DNA from: Iodobacter sp. BJB302
Lineage (GTDB): Bacteria; Pseudomonadota; Gammaproteobacteria; Burkholderiales; Chitinibacteraceae
Direction of reading: 5' to 3'
Assembly (NCBI RefSeq): GCF_002735645.1
Contig: NZ_PDZG01000047.1
Coordinates: forward strand, 1-38,520
DNA: 38,520 nt
Positions 10,433 to 19,213 of the stretch are shown here, piece after piece. The notes under the pieces were generated by a model. The model worked only from the letters and a program-made list of their open reading frames with translations, had not been told where the DNA came from and made no database searches. Each line of letters starts with the position of its first letter. Position 1 is the stretch's first letter. A program made the translations under genes and the position numbers.

Positions 10433-10571
10433 AAAACCCAAACCTTGAACCACGGAGGGCACAGAGAACACAGAGTTACACGGAGAAAGACCAAAGCAAA
10501 ATGAATTATTATGGTTTTGCCTCTGTGCTACTCCGTGTTCTCCTTTCCTCCGTGTTTTAAGATTTGGGTTT
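10433..10571. repeat. Palindromic dispersed repeat (CACGGAG/ACAGAG type), full inverted copy
   Basis: The left arm AAAACCCAAACCTTGAACCA with CGGAGGGCACAGAGAACACA begins at 10433. The right arm is its imperfect reverse complement and ends GATTTGGGTTT at 10571. About 30 bp lie between the arms. A second, one-armed copy lies at 19214-19280, and the two share a 36-bp identical core. The element fills the space between the UPF0149 gene (stop 9 bp away) and phoH, and artificially lengthens the phoH reading frame. It is a MITE-like, non-coding element. Confidence 0.8.
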
Positions 10572-10579
10572 GTTGCTAT

Positions 10580-11197
10580 TTAATGCTTGAGGTTTGGCAC
10601 ACCACGGCGATCGATCCAGAAGTCGCGGATTTCTGGAATAATATCGACGAGAGATGCGGCCACTTCGTGTTCGAATTCGGCCATATCTTGCCCATCGCTT
10701 TCCAGATTGGCGCGACCTTCATCGTCGGCGCAAACCAGAATCGGATAGACAAGCTGGGCGTATTCTTCGTCGTCCATCATTTCCTGCCAGGCATCCGGGT
10801 TCATCGATGTACCCAGCGTAAAGCCGTAGCACCATTGCTGCGAGATATCCTGACCGCTTTCTTCGTCCACATACACAATCGGGCTGAAGGCGTTTTCAGC
10901 ATCGGCCAGCTCGTCCATCAGCTGGTTATAGAGGCGCAGAATCAGGCCTTCGATTCGCTCTTTCTCTTCGTTTGATGCAAATTTCGGGCGCTCGCCATTT
11001 TCACCCCAAACCTGAGCAAACCACTCATCTGCAGGGATCTCTTCCGGGCCAATCAGTTGCGCGGTTAAAAAGCCATGCAGCATGGATAAATCCATTGCTT
11101 GCTCCGGGGCGGCATCAGATTCTAAAAAATCGGCCAATAGGTCGAGGTCGTCGTCGCTTAGTACGGCAAAAAGTTCAGCATCTTTTGGCGATAGCAT
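10580..11197 (-). CDS. UPF0149 family protein (YecA/YgfB-like)
   Basis: A 205-residue cytosolic acidic protein of the UPF0149 family. Typical traits are the helical N-terminus with LHGFLTAQLIGPEEI, the central EERIEGLILRLYNQLMDEL-like helix (here EKERIEGLILRLYNQ), and WCYGFTLG..MNPDAWQ. The SEC-C zinc motif found at the C-terminus of YecA proper is absent, so it is closer to the YgfB-like half of the family. Function is unknown. It lies between miaB and phoH in the same direction, where the two are usually adjacent. Confidence 0.85.
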   Translation of the reverse strand: MLSPKDAELFAVLSDDDLDLLADFLESDAAPEQAMDLSMLHGFLTAQLIGPEEIPADEWFAQVWGENGERPKFASNEEKERIEGLILRLYNQLMDELADAENAFSPIVYVDEESGQDISQQWCYGFTLGTSMNPDAWQEMMDDEEYAQLVYPILVCADDEGRANLESDGQDMAEFEHEVAASLVDIIPEIRDFWIDRRGVPNLKH

Positions 11198-11310
11198 GGT
11201 GTTTTCCTTGGGTAATGCGTATCAGGGTAAGGCAAGGCCTATATCCTAATACTTTTGGCGGGCGCGTTGATGACAATCGTCGCAGTAATTAATATCTTAT
11301 AAGGCTTAGA

Positions 11311-11335
11311 TGGGCTGACAAGCTTATTCAGCCCA
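11311..11335 (-). terminator. Hairpin downstream of miaB (distal)
   Basis: TGGGCTGA (11311-11318) pairs perfectly with TCAGCCCA (11328-11335) across a 9-nt loop. It lies in the gap between miaB and the UPF0149 gene and has no U-tract. It could be a second transcript-end hairpin for miaB or a leader structure of the next gene. Confidence 0.3.
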
Positions 11336-11372
11336 ATCATAGTGATTAAGCAAAAATAAACAAGCGAAGGGT

Positions 11373-11396
11373 AGGAAGAAACGCTGGTTTCTTCCT
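11373..11396 (-). terminator. Perfect hairpin just downstream of miaB
   Basis: AGGAAGAAA (11373-11381) and TTTCTTCCT (11388-11396) form a 9-bp perfect stem with the loop CGCTGG, 24 bp after the miaB stop codon. On the minus strand no run of U follows directly, so Rho-independent termination is only a possibility. Confidence 0.4.
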
Positions 11397-11420
11397 GTGG
11401 CTTTGCTGCTTATGGCCTGA

Positions 11421-12764
11421 TTACTTCACCACAATTTCGCCTTTCAGGCTGTGCGGGAAGGTTTCGGTAATCAGTACTTCTACAAACTGATTGATCAGGC
11501 GTGGGTTGCCGGCAAAGTTAACAATACGGTTGTTATCTGTGCGGCCTGCCAGCTCTTGCAGCTCAGGGTTTTTACGCGCCATGCCTTCTACCAGCACCCG
11601 TTGCACCGTGCCGATCATGTTTTTGTTCACGTCCAGCGCCAGCTCGTCGATGCGTGTTTGCAGGCGTCTGAGGCGGGTGAGTTTCAGCTCTTCAGGCACA
11701 TCGTCCGGTAAATCGGCGGCAGGCGTGCCGGGGCGGCGGCTGTAAACAAAGCTAAATGAGGCATCAAAGCCCACATCGTTAATCAGCTTCATGGTGCGTT
11801 CAAAATCGTCTTCGGTTTCACCTGGAAAGCCCACAATAAAGTCAGAGCTGAGGCAAATATCCGGGCGGGCTTCTTTAAGCTTACGTACCAGAGACTTGAA
11901 TTCCAGCGTGGTGTAGCCGCGCTTCATATTCACCAGCACGCGATCCGATCCCGCCTGCACCGGTAAATGCAGATGCGAAACGAGCTTAGGCAGGGTGCGG
12001 TAGCAATCCACAATCCGCTGCGTCATTTCACGCGGATGGCTGGTGGTATAGCGCATGCGCTCGATGCCAGGAATTTCGTGCACGTATTCAAGCAGGGTGG
12101 CAAAGTCGGCCACTTCGCCGTCTTCCCCTTCTTCAACAACCCCGCGATAGGCGTTAACGTTTTGCCCCAGCAGGGTGATTTCTTTAACGCCTTGCGCGGC
12201 AAGGCCAGCCACTTCGGCCAACACTTCTTCAAACGGGCGGCTGAATTCGGTGCCGCGGGTGTAAGGCACCACGCAGAACGAGCAATACTTGCTGCAACCT
12301 TCCATGATCGACACAAAGGCTGTTGCGCCTTCAACGCGCGCTGGCGGCATATTGTCGAATTTCTCAATCTCAGGGAAAGAAATATCCACCTGAGAAATGC
12401 CGCTGCTGCGGCGTTCTGCAATCAAATCCGGCAGGCGGTGCAGGGTTTGCGGGCCAAACACCATGTCCACATAGGGCGCACGCTTCACAATCGCCGCGCC
12501 TTCCTGCGAGGCCACACAGCCGCCTACACCAATCAGCAGATTTGGATTTTTAAGCTTGAGCTCTCTTACGCGGCCCAGATCTGAGAACACTTTTTCCTGC
12601 GCTTTTTCGCGCACGCTGCAGGTGTTAAACAAAATCACATCGGCTTCTTCTACATTGTCGGTCTGCGTTAAGCCTTCGGACGCGTGCAATACGTCGGCCA
12701 TTTTGTCCGAATCGTATTCGTTCATCTGGCAACCGAAGGTCTTAATAAATACTTTCTTGCTCAT
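11421..12764 (-). CDS. miaB: tRNA-2-methylthio-N6-dimethylallyladenosine synthase
   Basis: A 447-residue radical-SAM methylthiotransferase that adds the methylthio group to i6A37 in tRNAs reading UNN codons. The N-terminal UPF0004 domain holds the auxiliary [4Fe-4S] cysteines Cys12 ([13 protein letters not shown]), Cys49 ([10 protein letters not shown]) and Cys83 (GVGGCVAS). The radical-SAM cysteines are Cys157, Cys161 and Cys164 in [23 protein letters not shown] domain follows from about 380. It heads the miaB, UPF0149, phoH, ybeY, corC, lnt series on the minus strand and starts at ATG 12764. Confidence 0.97.
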   Translation of the reverse strand: MSKKVFIKTFGCQMNEYDSDKMADVLHASEGLTQTDNVEEADVILFNTCSVREKAQEKVFSDLGRVRELKLKNPNLLIGVGGCVASQEGAAIVKRAPYVDMVFGPQTLHRLPDLIAERRSSGISQVDISFPEIEKFDNMPPARVEGATAFVSIMEGCSKYCSFCVVPYTRGTEFSRPFEEVLAEVAGLAAQGVKEITLLGQNVNAYRGVVEEGEDGEVADFATLLEYVHEIPGIERMRYTTSHPREMTQRIVDCYRTLPKLVSHLHLPVQAGSDRVLVNMKRGYTTLEFKSLVRKLKEARPDICLSSDFIVGFPGETEDDFERTMKLINDVGFDASFSFVYSRRPGTPAADLPDDVPEELKLTRLRRLQTRIDELALDVNKNMIGTVQRVLVEGMARKNPELQELAGRTDNNRIVNFAGNPRLINQFVEVLITETFPHSLKGEIVVK

Positions 12765-12874
12765 TGATACATGCTCTGATTGTTAGTTTTACTTCAAATT
12801 CATTCTTTGAATTGCATTTGCTTATCGGACTGTTCAAAGGTACGAATCGCCCTGTGGCGGGTACCTGAGATTCA

Positions 12875-13201
12875 TTATTCTGAGATGGTCGTTTTCGGGC
12901 GGGCTTTTATGGTGGCGACTTCATCATTGGTAAGCAGCCAGATTCGCCAGATATTGCCGGAAGTTGCTTCAAACTGATACCAGACCGGGGCTTGTTGCGG
13001 GGTTTGATTCTGCATGATCAGGGCATTATTGGTGCCGTAGATTCTGAGCCCGGGAGCGGTGCGGTAAAGCTTGCCATCAATTTTAACTTCGGGCAGCGCT
13101 GCAGCTTGCAAGTCCCCTAACTGGCCTTGATTGGGCAGAATGCGAGCGGCGTAACTTTGGCTGCTGATGGCAAGCGCTAGCCAAAACAAGAACTTAGGCA
13201 T
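12875..13201 (-). CDS. Small secreted hypothetical protein
   Basis: A 108-residue protein starting at ATG 13201, with GGGAA upstream. The open frame extends twelve codons further, but the ATG with the signal peptide is preferred. The N-terminus PKFLFWLALAISSQSYA is a Sec signal, likely cleaved before ARILPNQG. The mature part of about 90 residues includes ALPEVKIDGKLYRTAPG and VWYQFEATSGNIWRIWLLT. It suggests a small beta-rich periplasmic protein. There is no recognisable domain. It stands alone upstream of miaB on the same strand. Confidence 0.7.
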   Translation of the reverse strand: MPKFLFWLALAISSQSYAARILPNQGQLGDLQAAALPEVKIDGKLYRTAPGLRIYGTNNALIMQNQTPQQAPVWYQFEATSGNIWRIWLLTNDEVATIKARPKTTISE

Positions 13202-13388
13202 GGGGATTCCCGCTGGTAAAACCCGCAATGCTAACAAGCTAGCGGGCGTATTGAAAGCTTAGACTGATTTACGTGAGTGTGAAAACTGGATTTATTGCGC
13301 GGATCAGGGGTTTTTTGCTGGTAAATAAGAGGCTTTCTGCAGCAAAACCATGGCGGGAATGTCTGGATTCACGAAGGACATGGTGCTT

Positions 13389-13426
13389 CAGCGGGCTGGC
13401 CCGGTTGGGGGCGGGCCAGCACGCTG
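13389..13426 (-). terminator. garK: Strong GC hairpin downstream of the glycerate kinase gene
   Basis: GCTGGCCCG (13395-13403) pairs perfectly with CGGGCCAGC (13412-13420). The stem continues outward as CAGCG/CGCTG around one mismatch, with an 8-nt loop. It starts about 5-10 bp after the glycerate kinase stop codon. There is no U-tract, so termination may need Rho or it may protect the mRNA 3' end. Confidence 0.5.
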
Positions 13427-13430
13427 ACTG

Positions 13431-14579
13431 TTATAACTTAGGCAATCTTTGCGCCAGCTTAATGGTGGCTGCGATGTTCCTAGCGCAGAGCCTTACATTT
13501 TCTGCTGCATGAGCGAGCGCTTCTTCAATCGATACGGCGCGGTTAAGCACGCTGAATACGGCCTCAATGCCATGCTGGTGCACCACGCCTACATCAGGGC
13601 TGAGGCAGCCTGCGATGCCGATGACGGGAATATCAAATACCTTGGCCATTTGTGCCACGCCCATCGGTGTTTTGCTGTGTATGGTCTGGCTGTCCATGCG
13701 GCCCTCGCCGGTGATGACTAAATCTGCGCCTTGCAACAGAGCGGCAAATTGAACCGATTCCAGCACGATTTCTACGCCGGGGCGCAGGCTGGCATTTAAA
13801 AATGCCAGGGCCGCTGCACCCATCCCACCTGCAGCACCAGAGCCTTTGGCATGAGCCACTTCAACGCCTAAGTCCTGATTGATTTGTTTGGCGTAATGGG
13901 CAAGGCCTGCGTCGAGCAGGGCGACCATTTCAGGTGTTGCGCCTTTTTGCGGGCCAAAGATGGCGGCAGCGCCTTGTTCGCCAATAAGCGGGTTGTCTAC
14001 ATCGCAAGCCACTTCAAATTTGCAATCCTGAACCCGCTTATCAATGCTGCTGAGGTCGATTCTTGCGAGTTGGGATAAATCAGCGCCCCCAAAAGCCAGC
14101 GGCTTGCCTGCTGCATTTAAAAACTGCCCGCCTAAAGCCTGCACCATGCCTGTGCCGCCATCCACCGTCGCGCTGCCGCCTATGCCCAGAATAATATGCC
14201 TTGCGCCGTGATTCAGTGCGGCCAGAATCAGCTCGCCTGTGCCGTAGCTGGTGGTGAGCATGGGGTTGCGTAATGCAGGCGGCACGAGGCTTAGGCCGCT
14301 GGCCGCTGCCATTTCGATGATCGCGGTATGGCCATCGCCAGACAGGCCAAAGAATGCCGGTACGCATTCACCGAGAGGCCCGGTAACGGTTTGCAGAATA
14401 ATCCGCCCGCCCGTTGCGGCAACCATGGCTTCCACCGTGCCTTCGCCACCATCGGCTACCGGCACTTTTATATATTGCGCATCGGGCAGTACTTCTTTGA
14501 AACCCGCTTCAATCTGCGTGGCCACTTCAAGGGCGGAGAGGCTTTCTTTGTAGGAGTCGGGGGCTATTACAATTTTCAT
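13431..14579 (-). CDS. garK: Glycerate kinase (GarK/GlxK family)
   Basis: Cytosolic kinase that phosphorylates D-glycerate (in this family usually to 2-phosphoglycerate) and feeds it into glycolysis. The start [20 protein letters not shown] is diagnostic of the family. Further conserved blocks are [26 protein letters not shown] and [13 protein letters not shown]. The ATG at 14579 is chosen because GGAG lies 6 nt before it. Another ATG directly precedes it, and a TTG start is also possible. The length is 382 residues, as expected. It lies 15 bp downstream of the GntP permease gene, with cdaR further upstream, so this is a small glycerate or sugar-acid operon. Confidence 0.95.
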   Translation of the reverse strand: MKIVIAPDSYKESLSALEVATQIEAGFKEVLPDAQYIKVPVADGGEGTVEAMVAATGGRIILQTVTGPLGECVPAFFGLSGDGHTAIIEMAAASGLSLVPPALRNPMLTTSYGTGELILAALNHGARHIILGIGGSATVDGGTGMVQALGGQFLNAAGKPLAFGGADLSQLARIDLSSIDKRVQDCKFEVACDVDNPLIGEQGAAAIFGPQKGATPEMVALLDAGLAHYAKQINQDLGVEVAHAKGSGAAGGMGAAALAFLNASLRPGVEIVLESVQFAALLQGADLVITGEGRMDSQTIHSKTPMGVAQMAKVFDIPVIGIAGCLSPDVGVVHQHGIEAVFSVLNRAVSIEEALAHAAENVRLCARNIAATIKLAQRLPKL

Positions 14580-14594
14580 CATCAACTCCAATAC

Positions 14595-15851
14595 TTAAAA
14601 TTTGAACACACCAAAAATCAGCGTAGAGACAATCGTAATCGACAAACCGACCGCTGTTTCGTAAGGAATGACTTTCAGCCGCTCGGTGATGCTCATATTC
14701 ACTGCACCGCCTGTGGCGTGGAAGAAACTACCGTGCGGCATATGATCAAACACGGTAGAGCCCGCGTGAATCATGGCGGCTCCTGCCAGGGCAGGGACGG
14801 CAAGCTCAAGCAGGGTGCTGCTAAATACTTGCGATGCAACCACGGTGCCCGCCGTGGTGGAGGCGGTAGCCAGCGACATCAGCGCGCCGGATATCGGGGC
14901 CAGCATATAGGCGGGCAGGCCTGAGCTTTGCAGCGCTTCGATCAGCACCGTTTTAAGGCTGGACGCGCCGATAATCCCGGCCAACGTACCCGTGCCCAGC
15001 AGCATAATCGCCACCGGAGCCATGCGGCCTAAGCCCGCCACGGCAAATTGATTGCTGTCTTTAAAGCGGCCCATCGCCAGCGCGCCGAGTAAACCGCCAA
15101 GGGGCAGGGCGAGCAGCGGGTCGATCACAATGCCAAATACGGGCCGAAGCGACAGCAGGATAATCGCCACCAGCGGGGCAACAATGGCGGTAGAAAACGA
15201 AGGCAGGGCTTTGCGGTCAAACGCGACCACTTCGCTGGCTTCTACCTTGCTGCCTTTATTAACCAGCTTTTTAGCAATGAAATAGGCGACCACTAAGCCA
15301 ACCAAGCCTGGCACTATCCCCGCCGCCATCACCGAGGTAAGCGGCACATGAAAAGCATCGGCCGCTGCAATGGCATTCGGGTTTGGCGACATCACATTGC
15401 CCGCCTTACCGCCACCTATCATGGCCAGCAGAATCGCCATTTTGGATAGGTCGGCTTGGCGCGCAATAGCGAGGGCAATCGGGGCGACGGTAATTACCGC
15501 CACATCAATAAATACGCCAACGGCGGTTAAAATCATGGTGGCGATCGCTAAGGCTAGGAGCGCGCGTGTTTCGCCCACTTTTTTGACGATGGTATCGGCA
15601 ATACTGGCTGCCGCGCCTGATTCGATCAACACCCCCGCCAATACCCCGGCCGCCAGAATCCGCATCACGGCAGGGATAATCCCTTTTGCGCCGCCCATCA
15701 TTAAATTAACGGTGCTGGATAAATCCACGCCACCCACAATCCCGCCCACCAAAGCGCCGACGATCATGCCGTAGGCAGGGGGTACTTTTCGTAAAATCAG
15801 AAAAATGGCAACAACGAGCGCACTGAGCGCGCCTAAAGTGCTGACTTCCAT
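14595..15851 (-). CDS. GntP-family permease (probable D-glycerate/gluconate importer)
   Basis: A 418-residue inner-membrane transporter of the GntP (gluconate:H+ symporter) family, with about 12 hydrophobic segments beginning near residue 4. Features seen: RKVPPAYGMIVGALVGGIVGG near the N-terminus, a Gly/Ala-rich GGGKAGNVMSPNPNAIAAADAF loop, and HAGSTVFDHMPHGSFFHATGG near the C-terminus. All fit the family. The coupling with glycerate kinase and CdaR suggests glycerate as substrate, although gluconate or related sugar acids are possible (inference from context). It starts at ATG 15851, 157 bp after the cdaR stop codon. Confidence 0.9.
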   Translation of the reverse strand: MEVSTLGALSALVVAIFLILRKVPPAYGMIVGALVGGIVGGVDLSSTVNLMMGGAKGIIPAVMRILAAGVLAGVLIESGAAASIADTIVKKVGETRALLALAIATMILTAVGVFIDVAVITVAPIALAIARQADLSKMAILLAMIGGGKAGNVMSPNPNAIAAADAFHVPLTSVMAAGIVPGLVGLVVAYFIAKKLVNKGSKVEASEVVAFDRKALPSFSTAIVAPLVAIILLSLRPVFGIVIDPLLALPLGGLLGALAMGRFKDSNQFAVAGLGRMAPVAIMLLGTGTLAGIIGASSLKTVLIEALQSSGLPAYMLAPISGALMSLATASTTAGTVVASQVFSSTLLELAVPALAGAAMIHAGSTVFDHMPHGSFFHATGGAVNMSITERLKVIPYETAVGLSITIVSTLIFGVFKF

Positions 15852-16008
15852 CGCTTGAAACTCCTGTTCAGGCTGGGTATTGCAGATAGTGGATGTTGAA
15901 CAGGATAAACGCCCTGTGAGGGGATATCTTCATGCGGATGCATAGAAATAACGAAGGTGATTACGGTTATTTTGGGACTTTATTACTTATTACAGATGGG
16001 TTTATTAT

Positions 16009-17154
16009 CTATGCGATTTGCAAAGCAGCGTAGAGCAAAAAACGCTCGTCTGTTTTGCTGAGGGTAAGGCCGGTAATGGCCTCAATCCGGCTGAGGCGGT
16101 AATCCAGAGTGTTGCGGTGAATATGCAAAAACTGCGCTGTTTCTATGGGGCGGGTATCGCAGGCAAACCATGCTGCCAGCGTTTTACGCAGCTGGCCATT
16201 GCTATCCTGGCGTTCAAGGTTTTTAAGCGGAATACGCAGTTGTGCGGCTTGCCAGCCTGAATTTAATCCGGCCAGCAGCACCGGCAAGCTTAAATCCTGA
16301 TAAAAAAAGCAGGCCTGCTCCGGTTTGCGTGTTTTGCCGATTTTTAGGGTGGTGATGGCGCTTTGATAAGACAGCGCCACGGCATTTGCGGCGCTAAAAT
16401 ATTGCCCCAGCGCGATGCGTACTCCCAGCCTGCTTTTGCTGGCGACCCGCGTGAGTAAATCGTGTACCCGCAGCCGGTGCTCTTCCGGATTCCAGCGGCC
16501 CTGATGATCCAGTGCTGGTTTGAGTACCACTAATTCGGTTAAAGAAACAGTGGCAACCAGATTGTCGCGCTCAGGCGTGCTCAGCAGGGTTTGCAGCTCT
16601 TGTAACTCGGCCAATGCCGCATCAATGCCCAGCGTGCCGCTGTCTACTTCAATTACCGCCACCACGCGCGGGCGCTGGATATCGACGCCCAGCTTTTGCG
16701 CCCAGGCTTCCAGGTCTGAATGCGGCGCGGCTTCGCCCTTAATGAGTTGCAAAACCAGCTCTTCGCGGTAGCGGGTGTCACGCCCCAGTGCCTGAATCAG
16801 CCTTGCTTGCTCTAAGCTCATTTCAGCCGTCATCCGTACCAGCTCGCCATAGTGGCGCACCGCATCGGGCTGGCCAGTGATCCCGACCACGCCCACAATT
16901 TGCCCGGCAAGGCGCAGGGGTAAATTCACACCGGGGCGCACGCCGTGCAACTGCTGCGCCATGGCGTCGTCAATTTCTACCGTGCGCTGCTGAGATAACA
17001 CCAGCAAAGCGCCTTCATGCTGCTTGCCCAGCCGCCCTACATCGCCACTGCCGATCACCGTGCCCGAGGCATCGATCACATTCACATTGCTGCCAATAAT
17101 CGCCATGGTGCGATTAACGATTTCTTGTGCAAGAGCGGCATTGAGCAGAGACAT
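16009..17154 (-). CDS. cdaR: CdaR-type sugar-diacid/glycerate regulator
   Basis: A 381-residue transcription factor. The N-terminal sugar-diacid recognition domain (about 1-135, from SLLNAALAQEIVNRTMAIIG) precedes a GGDEF-like middle region. The C-terminal PucR-type HTH (LHIHRNTLDYRLSRIEAITGL) binds DNA. CdaR in E. coli activates galactarate, glucarate and glycerate genes in response to glycerate. Here it sits immediately upstream of the permease and kinase genes, which are its likely targets. I use the ATG at 17154. A TTG 13 codons upstream would overlap the ArsR gene. The 15852-16008 gap probably holds its binding site. Confidence 0.92.
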   Translation of the reverse strand: MSLLNAALAQEIVNRTMAIIGSNVNVIDASGTVIGSGDVGRLGKQHEGALLVLSQQRTVEIDDAMAQQLHGVRPGVNLPLRLAGQIVGVVGITGQPDAVRHYGELVRMTAEMSLEQARLIQALGRDTRYREELVLQLIKGEAAPHSDLEAWAQKLGVDIQRPRVVAVIEVDSGTLGIDAALAELQELQTLLSTPERDNLVATVSLTELVVLKPALDHQGRWNPEEHRLRVHDLLTRVASKSRLGVRIALGQYFSAANAVALSYQSAITTLKIGKTRKPEQACFFYQDLSLPVLLAGLNSGWQAAQLRIPLKNLERQDSNGQLRKTLAAWFACDTRPIETAQFLHIHRNTLDYRLSRIEAITGLTLSKTDERFLLYAALQIA

Positions 17155-17176
17155 AGCGGGCCTAGAGGTAAGGGGT

Positions 17177-17863
17177 TTATATCGTGATGCCAAAAATATC
17201 TTTCATCGCATTTTGGCCTGCACGGCTGATTTGCAGGCGGCGGCTGTCTAAATCCTGTTCTGCCCAGCCGCGTTTTTTGGCAAGGATCAGCAGGGCCGCG
17301 CCGAGTGCACCACCCAGATGGGGGCTGCGCTCGCTCCAATCGAGGCAGGCGCAGGCAAAGCGGCGGCGTTTCTTTGCCAGCTCAGGCAAATCCATGCCAA
17401 GTTTACTGAGTGCCTGTTGGCCTTGCTCGCTTAAAACATATTGGGATGCGTCACCAGCGTCTGCCTGCAGCCAGCCCATGGCAAATAGGCGGTCGTGTAA
17501 TTGCACTGCCACAGACCCCGCCATATGGTCGTAGCAGGTGCGCGCTGCTTGCAAATAATGGGGTGTGTTGGGGTTAAATGGCGCTTTGGGCGTGTTTGAA
17601 ATCAGCAGCAGCGCTTCGAGCGCCGATGCCACATCGTGATTATGCAGACGGTAGTAGCGATGCCTGCCCTGGGTCAGCATGCTAACAAGTTGCTCGGTTT
17701 TCAATCGCGCTAAATGGGCACTGGCGGTGGATGCGCTCACTTCCCCAACGATGGCCAGCTCGGTTGCGGTACGGGCTTTGCCATCGAGCAGGCTGCAAAG
17801 CATTCTGGCTCGGGCTGGTTCGGCAATGGCTGCGGCAACGCTGGCAAGTCGAGAGTCTTCCAT
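17177..17863 (-). CDS. ArsR/SmtB-type winged-helix repressor with C-terminal extension
   Basis: A 228-residue regulator. The N-terminal winged helix (about 1-95) has AEPARARMLCSLLDG, ELAIVGEVSASTASAHLARL (recognition helix) and the wing GRHRYYRLHN. After it comes a region with AARTCYDHMAGSVAVQLHDRLF and a Cys pair late in the protein (RRRFACACLDWSERSPHLGG). No classical ArsR ELCV metal site is seen, so it is probably not a simple metal sensor. It is divergent from the P450 gene with a 16-bp palindrome between them, which suggests control of that gene. A second, truncated copy of its own start lies directly upstream (17866-17961). GGAGCT precedes the ATG. Confidence 0.85.
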   Translation of the reverse strand: MEDSRLASVAAAIAEPARARMLCSLLDGKARTATELAIVGEVSASTASAHLARLKTEQLVSMLTQGRHRYYRLHNHDVASALEALLLISNTPKAPFNPNTPHYLQAARTCYDHMAGSVAVQLHDRLFAMGWLQADAGDASQYVLSEQGQQALSKLGMDLPELAKKRRRFACACLDWSERSPHLGGALGAALLILAKKRGWAEQDLDSRRLQISRAGQNAMKDIFGITI

Positions 17864-17865
17864 GA

Positions 17866-17961
17866 TTAGCTCCAGGGCGCGGTTAGGCTGGGCTGAACAG
17901 TCTTGGCGCGAGCTGGTTTGGCAATGGCTGAGGCAACGCTGGCCAGGCGGGTGTCTTCCAT
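17866..17961 (-). pseudogene. Truncated duplicate of the ArsR gene start (31-codon upstream ORF)
   Basis: This stretch repeats, 98 bp upstream, the ribosome site and first about 20 codons of the ArsR gene. It encodes MEDTRLASVASAIAKPARAK, against MEDSRLASVAAAIAEPARAR in the full gene. It then runs into unrelated codons and stops at a TAA (17866-17868) two bases before the real ATG. It is either the remnant of a tandem paralogue shortened by deletion or a small duplication. The conservative changes suggest it is not recent. Because its stop abuts the real start, it could also act as a translationally coupled leader ORF. Confidence 0.7.
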
Positions 17962-18004
17962 GGTCAGCTCCAAGGTGTGTTAAATAGTGGGGTGTATTTC
18001 ATAT

Positions 18005-18020
18005 TTCGCTCCGGAGCGAA
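18005..18020. promoter_or_regulatory. 16-bp perfect palindrome, candidate ArsR-type operator
   Basis: TTCGCTCCGGAGCGAA is fully self-complementary. It lies in the divergent region between the ArsR-type regulator and the P450 gene, about 60 bp before the P450 ATG and 45 bp before the truncated regulator start. Position and symmetry fit a dimeric winged-helix binding site controlling both directions. No binding data are available here. Confidence 0.5.
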
Positions 18021-18081
18021 GTAAGGCATGGCTGCAATCTACACAATATTGCTTTGATTGAACAAGCTTGGATGGAATGCA

Positions 18082-19200
18082 ATGCCTACTACCAGGATTC
18101 ACCCGCTCGCTGCGGCGGCCCATGCTCACCCTTATGCCTATTACGCGGCACTGCGAAATGAAGCACCTGTTTTCTTTGATGCCGAGCACAAAATATGGGT
18201 GGTGAGCAGGGCAGATTTGATTTTGGCGCTGATGCAAAGCCCGCATTGCGTTGTGCGCCCGCCAAACGAGCCGGTCCCTGCTGCCATTGTTGGAACGCCA
18301 GCTGCTGAAGTATTTGCCCGGCTGATTCGGATGAATGAGGGGCAGGGGCATCTGCCTTTAAAGCAGGCTATCCAGCGCAATTTAGCCTTGCTCGATACGG
18401 CATGCTTGCCGTCGCTCGTTAGAAAATGGTATGCACCGGAGTGCGATTTGCACGCGCTTTGCCATTTTGTGCCGGTGGCGGTATTGGCCGATTTACTGGG
18501 TTTTTCGCCCGATACTCGCCCCGAAGTAATGGGCTGGATTGCCGATTTTGTGGTTTGTCTTTCCCCTTTAAGCCGCGATACCGATCTGGCCAGGGCAAGT
18601 GTGGCTGCACAGTGTTTATTGGCGCATTTCACCCTGCTATGTGAGGGTGAGCGGCCGCAGGGCAGCCTGCTGGCTAATCTTCTGCAAGATTCAGAAGGCA
18701 TCGATCGCCACGCTTTACTGGCCAATTTAATTGGCTTGCTTTCGCAAAGTTATGAAGCGACGGCGGGCCTGCTTGGCAATTGCCTGATTGCGCTACAGCA
18801 GCATGGAGCTGTAGATATTTTATCGCTAACGGCTTTTGTCGAGGAAGTCGCTCGTTACGATTCGCCCGTGCAAAACACAAGGCGTTTTGTGGTGCAAGAC
18901 TTTGAAATCCACGGCCAGCTGCTGCGAAAAGGCGACGCTATCTTGCTGCTCTTGGCAGCAGGCAATCGAGATGCTGTCTTTAATAAAAATGGCGACGATT
19001 TTGTACAAGGCCGCGCAGATCGTCGCAGCCTAAGTTTCGGCCATGGCAGGCACTGCTGCCCCGGGCAGACACTGGCAATCAAAATAACCACGGCTATTTT
19101 GAGCGACTACCTGGCGCAAGGGGGTAAGGCAGGGCCCTTGCAATGGGTATATCAAGACTCAGTCAATGGGCGAATTCCAAGGTTTATTAGTCCTCATTAA
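18082..19200 (+). CDS. Cytochrome P450 (bacterial class I type)
   Basis: A 372-residue soluble P450, slightly short for the class (about 400). The haem loop FGHGRHCCPG is at 319-328 with thiolate Cys326. The ExxR motif is E255-V-A-R258. The I-helix reads LSQSYEATAG, so the acid Glu225 is kept but the usual next Thr is Ala226, as in a few P450s with altered oxygen activation. The ATG at 18082 is chosen over a TTG eight codons earlier because the protein then begins like family members and GGA lies upstream. Substrate unknown. No ferredoxin or reductase gene is near. A divergent ArsR-type regulator lies upstream and an ABM-domain gene downstream. Confidence 0.93.
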   Translation: MPTTRIHPLAAAAHAHPYAYYAALRNEAPVFFDAEHKIWVVSRADLILALMQSPHCVVRPPNEPVPAAIVGTPAAEVFARLIRMNEGQGHLPLKQAIQRNLALLDTACLPSLVRKWYAPECDLHALCHFVPVAVLADLLGFSPDTRPEVMGWIADFVVCLSPLSRDTDLARASVAAQCLLAHFTLLCEGERPQGSLLANLLQDSEGIDRHALLANLIGLLSQSYEATAGLLGNCLIALQQHGAVDILSLTAFVEEVARYDSPVQNTRRFVVQDFEIHGQLLRKGDAILLLLAAGNRDAVFNKNGDDFVQGRADRRSLSFGHGRHCCPGQTLAIKITTAILSDYLAQGGKAGPLQWVYQDSVNGRIPRFISPH

Positions 19201-19213
19201 TGGATAGCTAGCG

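Noticed and set aside
10403-10471. Longer PhoH N-terminus
   Set aside because: The added codons are mostly repeat DNA and do not resemble PhoH.
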